Shown here: positions 49,714 through 59,705 of the stretch, piece by piece
How positions within the stretch are numbered: the stretch's first letter is position 1
Layout of the letters: each line of letters starts with the position of its first letter
Assembly: GCA_903937385.1 (NCBI GenBank)
Contig: CAIZZF010000025.1
Span: 1 to 64,000 of the forward strand
DNA length: 64,000 bases
Reading direction: 5' to 3'
From: an uncultured Holophagaceae bacterium
GTDB lineage: Bacteria; Acidobacteriota; Holophagae; Holophagales; Holophagaceae
Notes under the pieces: generated by a model
What the model saw: the letters and a program-made list of their open reading frames with translations, nothing else
What the model was told of the DNA's origin: nothing
The model's database searches: none
Program-made: the position numbers and the translations under genes

Positions 49714-50109
49714 ATGAACACCGATCCCATCGCTGACTACCTCACCCGCATCCGTAACGGCATCATGGCCGGTCACGATGCCGTGGTGGTGCCTTCCTCG
49801 AAGATCAAGACCCAGCTCTGCGGCATCCTGAAGCAGGAAGGGTATATCCACTCCTACAAGGAAGTGGAGCACGAGGGCCGCTCTTACATCATCCTCAACC
49901 TGAAGTACGTGAAGGATAAGCAGAACGTGATCCACGGCCTCCGCCGCGTGTCCCGTCCCGGCCTTCGCATCTACACGGGCGCCCAGGATATCTCTGATGT
50001 GCACGGCGGCCTCGGCATCGCCATCCTGTCCACCCCGAAGGGTCTCCTGACGGGCAAGGACGCTCGGAAGCAGAACGTTGGCGGCGAAGTCCTCGCCCAC
50101 GTCTGGTAA
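49714..50109 (+). CDS. rpsH: 30S ribosomal protein S8
   Basis: 131 aa, MNTDPIADYLTRIRNGIMAGHD, and STPKGLLTGKDARKQNVGGEVLAHVW at the end. Binds the central domain of 16S rRNA; in E. coli it represses the spc operon at an rplE site, which is not identified here. Confidence 0.97.
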   Translation: MNTDPIADYLTRIRNGIMAGHDAVVVPSSKIKTQLCGILKQEGYIHSYKEVEHEGRSYIILNLKYVKDKQNVIHGLRRVSRPGLRIYTGAQDISDVHGGLGIAILSTPKGLLTGKDARKQNVGGEVLAHVW

Positions 50110-50157
50110 CCCATCCTGAAAAGGGCGGCAACCCCGCTCTCATCTAAGGAATAAACC

Positions 50158-50694
50158 ATGTCTCGAATCGGAAAGAAGCCCGTGACACTGCCCAAGGGCG
50201 TGACTGTCACCGTCACCGGGTCCGAGGCCGTCGTCGAAGGCGTCAAAGGCAAGCTTGTTTGCCCGATCCTTGGTGGGATCACGCTCGACATCCAGGCCGA
50301 CTCCGTCACCCTGCTCCGCGCCAACGAAGAAGCCCAGACCCGTGCCTACCACGGCCTGACCCGCGCCCTCCTCAACAACGCCGTCGTCGGCGTGACCGAG
50401 GGCTGGAAGAAGGAACTGGACATCGTCGGCGTCGGCTACAAGGCCTCCATGGATGGCGCCAAGCTCCACCTGGAGCTCGGCTACAGCCACCCCATCAACT
50501 ACGAAGCCCCCGCTGGCATCACGATGGCCGTCGAGAAGACCACCCACATCGTGGTGACCGGCACCGACCGGCAGCTCGTGGGCCAGGTCGCCGCCGACAT
50601 CCGGAAATACCGCAAGCCTGAGCCTTACAAGGGCAAGGGCGTCATGTATACCGGCGAAGTCATCCGCCGCAAGGCCGGCAAGACCGGGAAGTAA
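50158..50694 (+). CDS. rplF: 50S ribosomal protein L6
   Basis: 178 aa, MSRIGKKPVTLPKGVTVTV, a duplicated fold, and the C-terminal KYRKPEPYKGKGVMYTGEVIRRKAGKTGK. Binds near the sarcin-ricin loop. A 48-nt spacer from rpsH. Confidence 0.97.
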   Translation: MSRIGKKPVTLPKGVTVTVTGSEAVVEGVKGKLVCPILGGITLDIQADSVTLLRANEEAQTRAYHGLTRALLNNAVVGVTEGWKKELDIVGVGYKASMDGAKLHLELGYSHPINYEAPAGITMAVEKTTHIVVTGTDRQLVGQVAADIRKYRKPEPYKGKGVMYTGEVIRRKAGKTGK

Positions 50695-50703
50695 GGGGAA
50701 ACC

Positions 50704-51066
50704 ATGGCGAACTCAATCAACATTCGACGCGACAAGACCAAGGCCCGCATCCGCGGCCGCGTGAGCGGCACGCCCGAGCGGCCCCGTCTCACCATCTACA
50801 AGAGCCTGAAGCGCATCTATGTCCAGGCCGTGGACGACACCAAGGGCATCACCCTTGCCACCGCCAGCAGCCTGGAAAAGGACCTGCGCGCCTCTCTGAA
50901 GAACGGCGCCAACATCGAAGCCGCCAAGGCTGTCGGTGCCAGCATCGCCGCTCGCCTGAAGGAGAAGGGCATCACCTCGGTGGTGTTCGACCGGAACGGC
51001 TACGTCTATCACGGCCGCGTCAAGGCGCTGGCTGACAGCGCCCGCGAAGCCGGGCTCCAGTTCTAG
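50704..51066 (+). CDS. rplR: 50S ribosomal protein L18
   Basis: 120 aa 5S rRNA-binding protein. [21 protein letters not shown] and [28 protein letters not shown] are typical. Confidence 0.97.
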   Translation: MANSINIRRDKTKARIRGRVSGTPERPRLTIYKSLKRIYVQAVDDTKGITLATASSLEKDLRASLKNGANIEAAKAVGASIAARLKEKGITSVVFDRNGYVYHGRVKALADSAREAGLQF

Positions 51067-51075
51067 GGGATGACG

Positions 51076-51600
51076 ATGGCGACTGCAGAGCTCAAAGAAA
51101 ACAAGGACTCCCGCGGATCTGAAGGCGGGGAATTCAAGGACCAGGTCATCTACGTGGGCCGCGTCACCAAGGTGGTGAAGGGGGGCAAGAACTTCTCCTT
51201 CTCCGCGCTGGTGGTTGTGGGCGACGGGAATGGCAAGGTTGGCTTCGGCCTCGGCAAGGCCCTCGAAGTGCCCTCCGCAATCAAGAAGGGCATCGAGAGC
51301 GCCAAGCGCAACATGATCAGGGTTCCCCTCACCCCGACCGGCAGCCTGCCGCACCCGGTGCTGGGCAACTTCGGCTCCGGCAGCGTGCTGCTGAAGCCCG
51401 CCCCCGAGGGCACCGGCATCATCGCCGGCGCCGCGGTCCGCGCCATCATGGAAGCTGCCGGCGTCCACAACGTGATGACCAAGAGCCTGGGCTCCTCCAA
51501 TCCCCACAACGTGGTTCGCGCCACGTTCGAAGGGCTGAAGGAACTCATGGATCCCTACACGGTCCTGACCAACCGCGGTCTTGACCAGGCGGAGGCTTGA
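51076..51600 (+). CDS. rpsE: 30S ribosomal protein S5
   Basis: 174 aa from the ATG at 51076, which has tagggg at proper spacing; the track's ATG at 51070 abuts the site. [35 protein letters not shown] and [15 protein letters not shown] are conserved. Monitors decoding accuracy. Confidence 0.96.
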   Translation: MATAELKENKDSRGSEGGEFKDQVIYVGRVTKVVKGGKNFSFSALVVVGDGNGKVGFGLGKALEVPSAIKKGIESAKRNMIRVPLTPTGSLPHPVLGNFGSGSVLLKPAPEGTGIIAGAAVRAIMEAAGVHNVMTKSLGSSNPHNVVRATFEGLKELMDPYTVLTNRGLDQAEA

Positions 51601-51601
51601 C

Positions 51602-51799
51602 ATGTCGCAATTCCTCGGCAAACAGGTGGTGATTACGCTCAAGCGTTCCATCATCTGCACCACTCCCAAGCACCGTGCCTTCATGCAGACCCTCTGCCTC
51701 AAGCGCCCCGGTGACACCCGCGAATGCGAATACACCCCCAACGTCCACGGGATGGTCAAGCTTGTCCCGCATCTCCTCGACGTCAAGGTGAAGGGGTAG
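51602..51799 (+). CDS. rpmD: 50S ribosomal protein L30
   Basis: 65 aa from the ATG at 51602, one base after the rpsE stop. KQVVITLKRSIICTTPKHRAFMQTL and NVHGMVKLVPHLLDVK match L30. The track start lies inside rpsE. Confidence 0.93.
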   Translation: MSQFLGKQVVITLKRSIICTTPKHRAFMQTLCLKRPGDTRECEYTPNVHGMVKLVPHLLDVKVKG

Positions 51800-51802
51800 G
51801 TC

Positions 51803-52264
51803 ATGAAACTCAACGAACTCAGGCCCGCAGAGGGCGCCACACAGAACCGCAAGCGCGTCGGTCGCGGCAAGGGCTCCGGCCTGGGCAAGACCTCCGGCCG
51901 CGGTGAGAAGGGCCAGAAGTCCCGCAGCGGCTATCGCAGCAAGCGCGGCTTCGAAGGCGGCCAGATGCCTCTGGTCCGCCGCCTGCCCAAGCGCGGTTTC
52001 ACCAACATCTTCGCTCCCGAGACGAAGGAAGTCCCGCTCAGCCTGATCTCCATCCACTTCAAGGATGGCGACACGGTCTGCCTCGAGGCGCTCCGCGAGA
52101 AGAAGCTTGTCAACAGCCGCGTCGAGAAGATCGTGGTTCTGGCCAGCGGTGAGCTCACTTCCAAGGTGAACGTGGTCGCCGACCGCATCACCAAGGGTGC
52201 CCGGGAAGCCATCCTGGCCAAGGGCGGCACCATCCAGGAGCCCTGCGCGAAGTCCGCCGAGTAA
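51803..52264 (+). CDS. rplO: 50S ribosomal protein L15
   Basis: 153 aa, MKLNELRPAEGATQNRKRVGRGKGSGLGKTSGRG, with GGQMPLVRRLPKRGF. A late assembly protein. Seven bases upstream of secY. Confidence 0.97.
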   Translation: MKLNELRPAEGATQNRKRVGRGKGSGLGKTSGRGEKGQKSRSGYRSKRGFEGGQMPLVRRLPKRGFTNIFAPETKEVPLSLISIHFKDGDTVCLEALREKKLVNSRVEKIVVLASGELTSKVNVVADRITKGAREAILAKGGTIQEPCAKSAE

Positions 52265-52270
52265 CGGCCG

Positions 52271-53626
52271 ATGAACCGCCTGAAAGACCTCTTCGCAAAC
52301 CCGGAGCTGCGCAAGCGGCTCCTGTTCACCTTGGTGCTCCTGGCGATCTATCGCCTGGGCGTGCACGTCAGCGTGCCTGGGGTGAACGCCGAGAACCTGC
52401 AGGCCGCGCTTCGCCGCGGGGCCGGCGGGCTCTTCGACGTCGTTGATCTCTTCTCCGGTGGCGCCTTCAAGAAGTTCTCTGTCTTTGCCCTGGGTATCGC
52501 CCCCTACATCACCGCCAGCATCGTGCTGCAGCTGATGGGAGCCGTGGTGCCCTACCTGGAGAACCTCCAGAAGAAGGAAGGCGAGGCTGGACGCCAGAAG
52601 ATCAACCAGTGGACCCGCTACCTCACCGTGGGCCTGGCCTTCGTGCAGGGCATGGGCATCGCGTCCCTGGCCCAGAGCCAGAACGCCCCGGGCCTCGAGG
52701 TGGTGACCACGACCCTCAGCCCGACCGCCTTCCGGCTCCTGGCAGCCTTCACGCTGTCCGTGGGCACCATCTTCGTCATGTGGATCGGTGAGCAGATCAC
52801 CGAGCGCGGCATCGGCAACGGCATCTCGCTGCTGATCTTCGCCGGCATCGTGGCGGGCCTGCCCCAGGCGCTCACCACCATGACCGTCATGATCACCCAG
52901 TCCCTGAAGAACGCACCCAACGTGCCCCCTCCGGGCATCTTCATCCTGCTGATCGCGGCGATGACCGTGGTGCTGCTGGCCGTGGTGCTGGTCGAGAACG
53001 CCTACCGGCGCATCCCCATCCACTACGCCCGCCGGGCCGACTCGGCCGGCATGTCCAGTCAGCGCAGCAGCTATATGCCCCTGAAGGTGAACACCGCCGG
53101 CGTCATGCCCGTCATTTTCGCCAGCTCCGTGATCTTCTTCCCGGCCACCATCGCCCAGTTCACCCGCTGGGAGTGGCTGGCGAAGGCGGCCTCCTACCTC
53201 AGCCCGCAGACCCATTTCTGGATCTACACCCCGGTCTTCGTGGGCGTGGTGATCTTCTTCGCCTTCTTCTACACCAGCATCGTCTTCAACCCCGATGAGA
53301 CTGCCGAGAACATGAAGCGCTCCGGCGGCTACATCCCGGGCATCCGTCCCGGCAAGGAGACCAGCATCTTCATGGACAGCATCCTGTCCAAGCTGACCTT
53401 CGTGGGCGCCATCTACCTGGCCCTGGTCTCCCTGGTTCCGCTCCTGATCACCAACAACATCCAGGGCCTGAACTTCTACTTCGGCGGCACCAGCCTGCTG
53501 ATCGTGGTGGGCGTGGCCATGGACAGCGCGGCTCAGCTTGAGAGCCTGCTGGTCATGCGCCGGTATGACGGTTTCCTTGAGAAGGGCCGCATCCGCGGTC
53601 GCTCCACTCGCGGGGGTGCAGCATGA
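52271..53626 (+). CDS. secY: Protein translocase subunit SecY
   Basis: 451 aa inner-membrane channel protein with ten predicted helices. LLFTLVLLAIYRLGVHVSVPG begins helix 1, GGAFKKFSVFALGIAPYITASI forms the plug region, and GIRPGKETSIFMDSILSKLTFVGA lies near helices 8-9. Spacing of 6 nt from rplO and a four-base overlap with adk. Confidence 0.97.
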   Translation: MNRLKDLFANPELRKRLLFTLVLLAIYRLGVHVSVPGVNAENLQAALRRGAGGLFDVVDLFSGGAFKKFSVFALGIAPYITASIVLQLMGAVVPYLENLQKKEGEAGRQKINQWTRYLTVGLAFVQGMGIASLAQSQNAPGLEVVTTTLSPTAFRLLAAFTLSVGTIFVMWIGEQITERGIGNGISLLIFAGIVAGLPQALTTMTVMITQSLKNAPNVPPPGIFILLIAAMTVVLLAVVLVENAYRRIPIHYARRADSAGMSSQRSSYMPLKVNTAGVMPVIFASSVIFFPATIAQFTRWEWLAKAASYLSPQTHFWIYTPVFVGVVIFFAFFYTSIVFNPDETAENMKRSGGYIPGIRPGKETSIFMDSILSKLTFVGAIYLALVSLVPLLITNNIQGLNFYFGGTSLLIVVGVAMDSAAQLESLLVMRRYDGFLEKGRIRGRSTRGGAA

Positions 53627-54282
53627 GCCTCATCGCCAACATCCTCCTCGGGGCCCCCGGCTCCGGGAAGGGCACCCAGGCCAAGCGCCTGGTGGAAACA
53701 TTCTCTTTGACTCACCTGTCAACCGGTGACATTCTGAGAGATGCCGTTTCGAAAGGAACGGAGATCGGCCTTAGGGCGAAAGCCATTATGGCCGAGGGAA
53801 AACTGGTGGACGACGACACCGTCAACGGACTTGTCTTTGCGCGGCTGCTGGACGAGACCTCTGATGTGCTGTTCGACGGCTACCCACGCACCCTTCAGCA
53901 AGCTCAAGCCCTGGAAGACTTCCTCTCCTCCAAAGGCATGAAGGTCGGGCACGTGGTACTCGTTGATGTCCCCCAGGAAGTGCTGGAAGCCCGTGTGGTG
54001 GGCCGACGTGTCTGCAGCAACAATGCCTGCGGCGCCATCTACCACCTGGAATCCAAGCCTCCCAAGCAGGCCGGTGTCTGCGAGCTGTGCGGAAGTCCCC
54101 TGAAGCACCGCTCTGATGACACCTCTGAAGCATTCAAGAGCCGGATGGGCGAGTTCAACTCGACCTTCCAACCGCTCCTGGGCTTCTACAAGCACCGGCC
54201 GAACTTCACGAGCGCGGATGGCAACCGCGCCCCTGAGCTGGTGTTTGACACGCTGCGTCACGTCTTCGGAGAACACGCTTGA
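53623..54282 (+). CDS. adk: Adenylate kinase with zinc-type LID
   Basis: 219 aa. P-loop [23 protein letters not shown] and [14 protein letters not shown]. The LID holds four cysteines ([11 protein letters not shown] ... CELCG), the zinc-binding type seen in many Gram-positive and some other bacteria. No map gene follows, unlike the usual order. Confidence 0.96.
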   Translation: MSLIANILLGAPGSGKGTQAKRLVETFSLTHLSTGDILRDAVSKGTEIGLRAKAIMAEGKLVDDDTVNGLVFARLLDETSDVLFDGYPRTLQQAQALEDFLSSKGMKVGHVVLVDVPQEVLEARVVGRRVCSNNACGAIYHLESKPPKQAGVCELCGSPLKHRSDDTSEAFKSRMGEFNSTFQPLLGFYKHRPNFTSADGNRAPELVFDTLRHVFGEHA

Positions 54283-54497
54283 GCAAAGAAGAAGCCATTG
54301 AGCTCGAAGCCACAGTGGTCGAGGCTTTGCCGAATGCCGTGTTCCGGGTCGAACTGGAAAACAAACATCAAGTGCTGGCACATATTTCCGGAAAGATGCG
54401 CAAGAACTTCATCCGCATCCTCCCTGGTGACCGGGTACTCGTCGAGGTGACCCCTTACGATCTGACCCGTGGCCGCATCATCTACCGATTCAAGTGA
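54279..54497 (+). CDS. infA: Translation initiation factor IF-1, TTG start
   Basis: 72 aa OB-fold protein: [19 protein letters not shown] ... [20 protein letters not shown]. The TTG at 54279 overlaps the adk stop (TTGA) and has ggag seven bases upstream. Binds the A site of the 30S subunit during initiation. Confidence 0.95.
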   Translation: MSKEEAIELEATVVEALPNAVFRVELENKHQVLAHISGKMRKNFIRILPGDRVLVEVTPYDLTRGRIIYRFK

Positions 54498-54510
54498 ACG
54501 AGAGGACACC

Positions 54511-54627
54511 ATGAAAGTACGGCCCTCCATCAAGAAGCTGTGCGAGCACTGCAAAGTGGTCCGCCGCGAAGGTATCAACCGGATCATCTGCAAGAAAAAC
54601 CCCAAGCACAAGCAGCGTCAGGGTTAA
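54511..54627 (+). CDS. rpmJ: 50S ribosomal protein L36
   Basis: 38 aa, too short for the ORF track: [20 protein letters not shown] with later [12 protein letters not shown]. Two Cys, a third Cys and a His form the zinc site. It begins 13 nt after infA and ends 9 nt before rpsM, the standard position. Confidence 0.96.
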   Translation: MKVRPSIKKLCEHCKVVRREGINRIICKKNPKHKQRQG

Positions 54628-54636
54628 GGAGAAACG

Positions 54637-55005
54637 ATGGCACGCATCTCAGGTATTGATCTGCCCATCGGCAAGCGCATCGAGATCGCGCTCACCTACA
54701 TTTACGGCATCGGGCGCTCCAAGGCGCACAGCATCCTGACTCGGGCGAAGGTCGACTTCGGCACCAAGGTCCGGGATCTGACCGAGGACGAGGTCGGTCG
54801 CATCCGCCGCGTCATTACCGCCGAAGAGACCGTGGAGGGCGACCTTCGCAAGAACATCTCCCTGGACATCAAGCGGCTCATGGACATCGGCTGCTACCGC
54901 GGCCTGCGTCACCGGAAGGGCCTCCCCGTCCGTGGCCAGCGCACGCACACCAACGCCCGCACCCGCAAGGGCAAGCGGCGCACCGTAGCCGGCAAGAAGA
55001 AGTAA
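54637..55005 (+). CDS. rpsM: 30S ribosomal protein S13
   Basis: 122 aa, [26 protein letters not shown] and the basic tail [21 protein letters not shown]. Contacts the 50S at an intersubunit bridge. Confidence 0.97.
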   Translation: MARISGIDLPIGKRIEIALTYIYGIGRSKAHSILTRAKVDFGTKVRDLTEDEVGRIRRVITAEETVEGDLRKNISLDIKRLMDIGCYRGLRHRKGLPVRGQRTHTNARTRKGKRRTVAGKKK

Positions 55006-55017
55006 GGCGAGGAGCAC

Positions 55018-55425
55018 ATGGCAAAGACCCAGACCCGGACCGCCGGCAAGAAGGTGGTCAAGAAGAAGGAAAAGAAGAACGTTCCTCACGGCGTGGCTCA
55101 CGTCCAGGCGTCCTTCAACAACACCATCATCTCCATCTCAGATCCGATGGGGAACATGCTCTGCTGGGCTTCCAGCGGCAACCAGAACTTCCGCGGCACC
55201 CGCAAGGGCACGCCCTTCGCAGCCCAGGTCGCCGCCGGCATTGCTGCCGAGGCCGCCAAGGAGCAGGGTGTCCGTTCAGTGGATGTTCGCGTCAAGGGTC
55301 CCGGAGCCGGTCGCGAGAGCGCCATCCGCGCCCTGAACGCAGCGGGCATCCAGGTGACCAGCATCCGCGACGTCACACCCATTCCCCACAACGGCTGCCG
55401 GCCGCCCAAGCGGCGCCGGGTTTAA
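55018..55425 (+). CDS. rpsK: 30S ribosomal protein S11
   Basis: 135 aa. [38 protein letters not shown] and a C-terminal [15 protein letters not shown]. The N-terminus carries a Lys-rich extension. Site of the mRNA exit channel. Confidence 0.97.
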   Translation: MAKTQTRTAGKKVVKKKEKKNVPHGVAHVQASFNNTIISISDPMGNMLCWASSGNQNFRGTRKGTPFAAQVAAGIAAEAAKEQGVRSVDVRVKGPGAGRESAIRALNAAGIQVTSIRDVTPIPHNGCRPPKRRRV

Positions 55426-55440
55426 GAGAGGAGGAGAGAC

Positions 55441-56073
55441 ATGGCACGTTACACAGACGCCGTTTGCCGCCTCTGCCGCCGCGAGGGCATGAAGCTCTAC
55501 TTGAAGGGCGAACGCTGCTTCAAGGAAAAGTGTTCCTTCGAGACCCGCAAAGGCAAGATCCCCGGCCAGCATGGCGCGGGGAAGATCAAGAAGCCCACTG
55601 GCTACGCCCTGCAGCTCCGCGAGAAGCAGAAGGTGAAGCGCATCTACGGTGTGCTTGAGAAGCAGTTCCGCCACTACTTCGAGAAGGCTGACGCCAAGAA
55701 GGGCGTTACCGGCCACAACCTGCTGGGCTTCCTCGAGAGCCGCCTGGACAACGTGATCTTCCGCCTGGGCTTCGCGTCCAGCCGGTCTGCCGCGCGCCAG
55801 ATGGTCATGCACGGCCACGTGCAGATCAACGGCAAGCGCGTGGACATCCCTTCCTACCAGGTCAAGCCTGGCCAGGTTGTCGAGCTGGGCCAGCGCGCCA
55901 AGGAGAATGACGGGATCAAGAGCTCCGTCGAGACCTCCGCCGGTCGTGGCATTCCCAAATGGCTGACGCTCGATGCCGCCGCCTTCAAGGGCCAGGTGCT
56001 AGCCACCCCGACCCGCGAGGACATCACCCTTGATATCAACGAGCAGCTGATCGTTGAACTGTATTCGAAGTAA
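55441..56073 (+). CDS. rpsD: 30S ribosomal protein S4, zinc-finger form
   Basis: 210 aa with CRLCRREGMKLYLKGERCFKEKC near the N-terminus; Cys9, 12, 26 and 31 form a zinc site, the zinc-type S4. S4 domain around HVQINGKRVDIPSYQVKPGQ. It nucleates 30S assembly and can repress the alpha operon. Confidence 0.97.
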   Translation: MARYTDAVCRLCRREGMKLYLKGERCFKEKCSFETRKGKIPGQHGAGKIKKPTGYALQLREKQKVKRIYGVLEKQFRHYFEKADAKKGVTGHNLLGFLESRLDNVIFRLGFASSRSAARQMVMHGHVQINGKRVDIPSYQVKPGQVVELGQRAKENDGIKSSVETSAGRGIPKWLTLDAAAFKGQVLATPTREDITLDINEQLIVELYSK

Positions 56074-56082
56074 GGGGGCAGG

Positions 56083-57054
56083 ATGCTGAACCTCAGCGAT
56101 TTCCAGAGGCCGCGATTCGCGGAGGTGACCCCAGGGTCCCTCACGGACACCTACGGGGAGTTCGTGGCCTATCCCTTCGAGCGTGGCTTCGCCACGACCG
56201 TCGGGCACAGCGTCCGCCGGGTGCTGCTCAGCAGCATCCAGGGCGCCGCTGTCACCAACGTCCGCATCAAGGGCGTCATGCACGAGTTCACGACCCTTCC
56301 CGGCGTCTGGGAGGACATCACCCACGTCCTCCTGAACCTCAAGGAAGTGCCCTTCAAGCTGCACAGCAACGAGCCCCAGACGGTGACCATCTCCGCCAAG
56401 GGTGAGGGCGCCGTGACCTCCGCCGCCATCCGCTGCAACCAGAACGTCGAAGTCGTGGACCCCAACATCCACATCGCGACCCTGGGCGAAGAGGGCGAGC
56501 TCGAGATCGAGATGCGCGTGCAGCTCGGTCGCGGCTTCATGACTGCCGACCGCAACCATGACGAGACTCTTGGTCTCGGATTCATCCCCATGGATGCCAA
56601 CCACAGCCCCATCGTCCGTGTGAACTACATTGTCGAACCCGCCCGGGTGGGCCAGAGCACCGATTACGAAAAGCTCACCCTCCAGGTCTGGACCAACGGC
56701 GCCGTCAACCCCAAGGAAGCCGTCTCTGATGCGGCCCTCATCCTGCGCGACCACTTCCTGGTGTTCGCCCGTCAGGACGAGGACTTCACCGAGATGGAGA
56801 TGGGCACCGCCACGCTTGGTGTCGAGGCCGCGAACACCTGGCTCGGCAAGTCCGTCGAAGAGCTCGAACTTTCCGTGCGGGCCAACAACTGCCTCCGCAA
56901 CGCCAACATCACCACCATCGGCGAGCTGGTCCAGCGGACCGAGGCCGAGCTGATGAAAACCAAGAACTTCGGCAAGAAGTCGCTCCAGGAGATCAAGGAC
57001 GAGCTCGCTCGTATCGGCCTCTCCCTCGGTATGCGGCTTGAGCAGGAAGTGTAA
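56083..57054 (+). CDS. rpoA: RNA polymerase alpha subunit
   Basis: 323 aa. The N-terminal dimerisation domain ([30 protein letters not shown]) and a C-terminal domain with [16 protein letters not shown] and [12 protein letters not shown], the helix pair that contacts UP elements and activators. Confidence 0.97.
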   Translation: MLNLSDFQRPRFAEVTPGSLTDTYGEFVAYPFERGFATTVGHSVRRVLLSSIQGAAVTNVRIKGVMHEFTTLPGVWEDITHVLLNLKEVPFKLHSNEPQTVTISAKGEGAVTSAAIRCNQNVEVVDPNIHIATLGEEGELEIEMRVQLGRGFMTADRNHDETLGLGFIPMDANHSPIVRVNYIVEPARVGQSTDYEKLTLQVWTNGAVNPKEAVSDAALILRDHFLVFARQDEDFTEMEMGTATLGVEAANTWLGKSVEELELSVRANNCLRNANITTIGELVQRTEAELMKTKNFGKKSLQEIKDELARIGLSLGMRLEQEV

Positions 57055-57063
57055 GGAGCCCCC

Positions 57064-57456
57064 ATGCGTCACAACGTTTCCGGCAAGCGCCTGGGCCGCA
57101 CCACGAACCAGCGCAAGGCCCTCATGAAGAACCTCGCGACCGCCCTCATCGAGAGCGAGCGCATTCAGACCACCCTGGTGAAGGCCAAGGAGCTTCGCAG
57201 CTTCGTGGAGCCCTTCATCACCCTCGCGAAGTCCGACACGATCGCCAACCGCCGCCTGGCGATGGCTCGTCTCGGCAGCAAGGTCGCCGTCCAGAAGATC
57301 TTCGACGCCGACTTCCGCAAGCGCTTCGAGAGCCGTCCCGGCGGCTACACACGCATCCTCAAGATGGGCCATCGCCTCGGCGACGCGGCCGACATGGCCC
57401 TCATCGAGTTCGTGGACTACACCCTCCCCGAGCCCAAGGCCGAGGACGCCGAGTAG
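57064..57456 (+). CDS. rplQ: 50S ribosomal protein L17
   Basis: 130 aa, [30 protein letters not shown], and [27 protein letters not shown]. Last gene of the S10-spc-alpha cluster, closed by a strong terminator. Confidence 0.97.
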   Translation: MRHNVSGKRLGRTTNQRKALMKNLATALIESERIQTTLVKAKELRSFVEPFITLAKSDTIANRRLAMARLGSKVAVQKIFDADFRKRFESRPGGYTRILKMGHRLGDAADMALIEFVDYTLPEPKAEDAE

Positions 57457-57474
57457 GCTGTCACCACCACACCT

Positions 57475-57502
57475 GAAACGCCCCGGCTCGCCGGGGCGTT
57501 TC
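57475..57502. terminator. Bidirectional intrinsic terminator
   Basis: 12-bp stem gaaacgccccgg / ccggggcgtttc with a ctcg loop. It ends the ribosomal cluster and the converging kinase gene. Confidence 0.9.
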
Positions 57503-57506
57503 GCTT

Positions 57507-58961
57507 TCAGCCGACCGTCCAGGAGTCGGACTCTTCCTCCTTGCTGAGGGGCAGCTCCGAGGTGCGCATCCGGCGTGAGCGCACCACGGTCACCGTGCAC
57601 GGCGCCTGGGCGGCCACTTGACTGGAGACGCTGCCCAGCAGGGTGCGGCGCAGCGAGCTGGCGCGGGCGCCGAGGACCAGGTGATCGACCTGGTTCGAGC
57701 TGGTGTAATGCAGGATCGCCGAAGCGGGGTCCGTGGACTCGAGGACATGAAAGCTGATGCGGCCTTCGTCCAGCTCCAGGGGGATCGCCCAGTTGCGCAG
57801 TTCCACCAGGCGCTGGTGGTGGATGTTCCGCCCCTGGGCGTCCAAGGTCTCATCCAGGGTGATGCGTCCCTGCTTGAGGACGTTCAGGCAGGCGACCCGG
57901 GCCCCGGGCAGAGTGGTGAGCATGCGCGCGACCATGGTGCGCAGGGTCTCGGCAATGGGGGCGGCCGCCGGAGAGAGATCGATGGCCACGGCCAGGATGG
58001 GTGCGTCCCCGTCATGTCGCGCGGGCGCCTTGGCCATGGCCGAGACCTGGGGTTGCTCCCGGAACCGGCGGCGCAGGACCGTGGTGAAGGGATCCTGCTT
58101 CAGCTTCTCCGAGCGGGCCGTGAGCTTGACCTGATCCGGATGCTGCAGGGCCATGGCGAGGTGGGCGGCGGTGGGGTAGCGCCAGGCCGGGTGGACCTCC
58201 AGGCACCGGAGGATCACCTCCTGCAGCCAGGGCGGACAGTCGGGCTGCAGGCGCCGGGGGGGCACCGGATCGCGCCAGAGGCGCCGCTTCAGGCCCGCCA
58301 GGCGCTGGGGGTCGCCGAAGGGCCGCACGCCGGTCAGGAAGAAGTACAGCAGGACACCCAGGGCGAACTGATCGCTGCGGGGGTCCCGGCGCTGGCCCAG
58401 GACCTGCTCCGGAGCCATGTAGGGCGCGGTGCCGTAGGGCAGCCGGAACTCCTCGCCCATCAGGTCCGGGAGCTCATCATGGTGGGAGAGGCCATAGTCG
58501 ACGAGCACGATCTCGCCCGTGGGCCGGGTGAGCAGGTTGGAGGGCTTCACATCCAGATGCACCACATGCTGGCGGTGCAGGTCATCCAGGGCGAGGGCGA
58601 TGCGGGTGCCCAGCTTCGCCACGGCCGGCCAGGGCAGGGGTAGCTCCGTCAGGAGCGGCAGCAGGGAGGCACCGGGGATGCGCTCCATGACCAGGTAGGG
58701 CTGGACATCGAAATCCCCCTGGGCGGCGAACCGGGGAACATGGGGCCCCGAGAGGCGCGGCAGGATCATCTGCTCCATCTCGAAGCCGACGATGGCCGCG
58801 GGATCGACGCCCTCGGACATGACGGGCACCTTCATCAGCAGCGGAAAGCCGTGGTCCGGGTGGGTCACAGACCAGATGGAGGCCATGCCGCCGCGGTGGA
58901 TCCTCTCTCCGATCAGGAAGCCATCCAGCGTGCCTCCGGTCTCGATGCGCGGCCCCGTCAT
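57507..58961 (-). CDS. Ser/Thr kinase-like protein fused to a universal-stress (USP) domain
   Basis: 484 aa. An N-terminal kinase fold (about 15-275) has GERIHRGGMASIWSV, a candidate ATP lysine in LLMKVPV, HLDVKPSNLL in place of HRD, DYGLS in place of DFG, and MAPEQVLG. The catalytic Asp and Lys are kept, so it may be active. A linker leads to a C-terminal UspA-like domain (about 315-465): PILAVAIDLSPAAAPIAETL and VDHLVLGARASSLRRTLLGSVSSQVAAQAPCTVTVV, the G-x2-G-x9-G(S/T)-type nucleotide motif. No membrane helix. Function unknown. Confidence 0.88.
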   Translation of the reverse strand: MTGPRIETGGTLDGFLIGERIHRGGMASIWSVTHPDHGFPLLMKVPVMSEGVDPAAIVGFEMEQMILPRLSGPHVPRFAAQGDFDVQPYLVMERIPGASLLPLLTELPLPWPAVAKLGTRIALALDDLHRQHVVHLDVKPSNLLTRPTGEIVLVDYGLSHHDELPDLMGEEFRLPYGTAPYMAPEQVLGQRRDPRSDQFALGVLLYFFLTGVRPFGDPQRLAGLKRRLWRDPVPPRRLQPDCPPWLQEVILRCLEVHPAWRYPTAAHLAMALQHPDQVKLTARSEKLKQDPFTTVLRRRFREQPQVSAMAKAPARHDGDAPILAVAIDLSPAAAPIAETLRTMVARMLTTLPGARVACLNVLKQGRITLDETLDAQGRNIHHQRLVELRNWAIPLELDEGRISFHVLESTDPASAILHYTSSNQVDHLVLGARASSLRRTLLGSVSSQVAAQAPCTVTVVRSRRMRTSELPLSKEEESDSWTVG

Positions 58962-58964
58962 GGC

Positions 58965-59705
58965 TCAGGATCCCTTCCGGAGTCGGGCCGCGAGGGAGGC
59001 CGGCAGCCCGGCGCGGAGGATGGCCACCGCCGCGGCCTCCACATCATAGGGCACCCGGAAGTGCGTGAGCTCCGCCCTGCCGGTATCGAGCACGGCGTAG
59101 GCCGCTGCGGGGTCCCCGTCGCGGGCCTGGCCCACGGCACCCACCACCGTCAGCCAGCGCCGGTGCCGGGGCAGGGGAATCGGCACCGAAGGCACGGGCT
59201 GAAAGGACACCAATTGTCCAGTGGCAGTGATGCCATGCAGTGCGGCGACGTGCGTGTGCCCGCAGAAGACTGTCTGGGCGCGGCTGGCCTCCAGAGCGCG
59301 CTTGGCGGCGGGGCCGTCGTTGACGTAGATCCACTCGGGGTAGGTCTGGGGGCTGGCATGCACGTAGAGGCGAGTATCGTCCTCGAAACGCATGGGCAGG
59401 CTGGCCAGGAACTCGCGGGCCTCGGCGCCCAGCTGGCCGCGGGTCCAGGCCATGGCGAATTCCGCATCGGAGGTCATGGTCTCGCGTTCCTGCCCGACGG
59501 CCTGGTCATGATTCCCGGCGACGGCGATGGCGCCCTTCGCGGCCTCGGCCATGACCCGCGCCAGGGTCTCGCTGGGCTCGGGGCCGTAGCCGACATAGTC
59601 CCCCAGGAAGACCAACCGGTCGACCGCCTGGGCCCGGGCATGGTCCAGACAGGCTTCCAGCGCGCGCCGGTTGGCGTGGAGGTCGGCCATGAGGGCAATG
59701 CGCAT
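58965..59705 (-). CDS. Metallophosphoesterase (calcineurin-like, YfcE/MPP type)
   Basis: 246 aa. Metal ligands in MADLHANRRALEAC, VFLGDYVGYGP, VAGNHDQAV, YVHASPQ and FCGHTHVAAL follow the calcineurin-like phosphoesterase pattern (DxH, GDxxxxG, GNHD, H, GHTH). Substrate unknown; related proteins act on cyclic nucleotides or phosphoproteins. Three bases separate it from the kinase-USP gene downstream, so the pair is likely one operon. Confidence 0.9.
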   Translation of the reverse strand: MRIALMADLHANRRALEACLDHARAQAVDRLVFLGDYVGYGPEPSETLARVMAEAAKGAIAVAGNHDQAVGQERETMTSDAEFAMAWTRGQLGAEAREFLASLPMRFEDDTRLYVHASPQTYPEWIYVNDGPAAKRALEASRAQTVFCGHTHVAALHGITATGQLVSFQPVPSVPIPLPRHRRWLTVVGAVGQARDGDPAAAYAVLDTGRAELTHFRVPYDVEAAAVAILRAGLPASLAARLRKGS

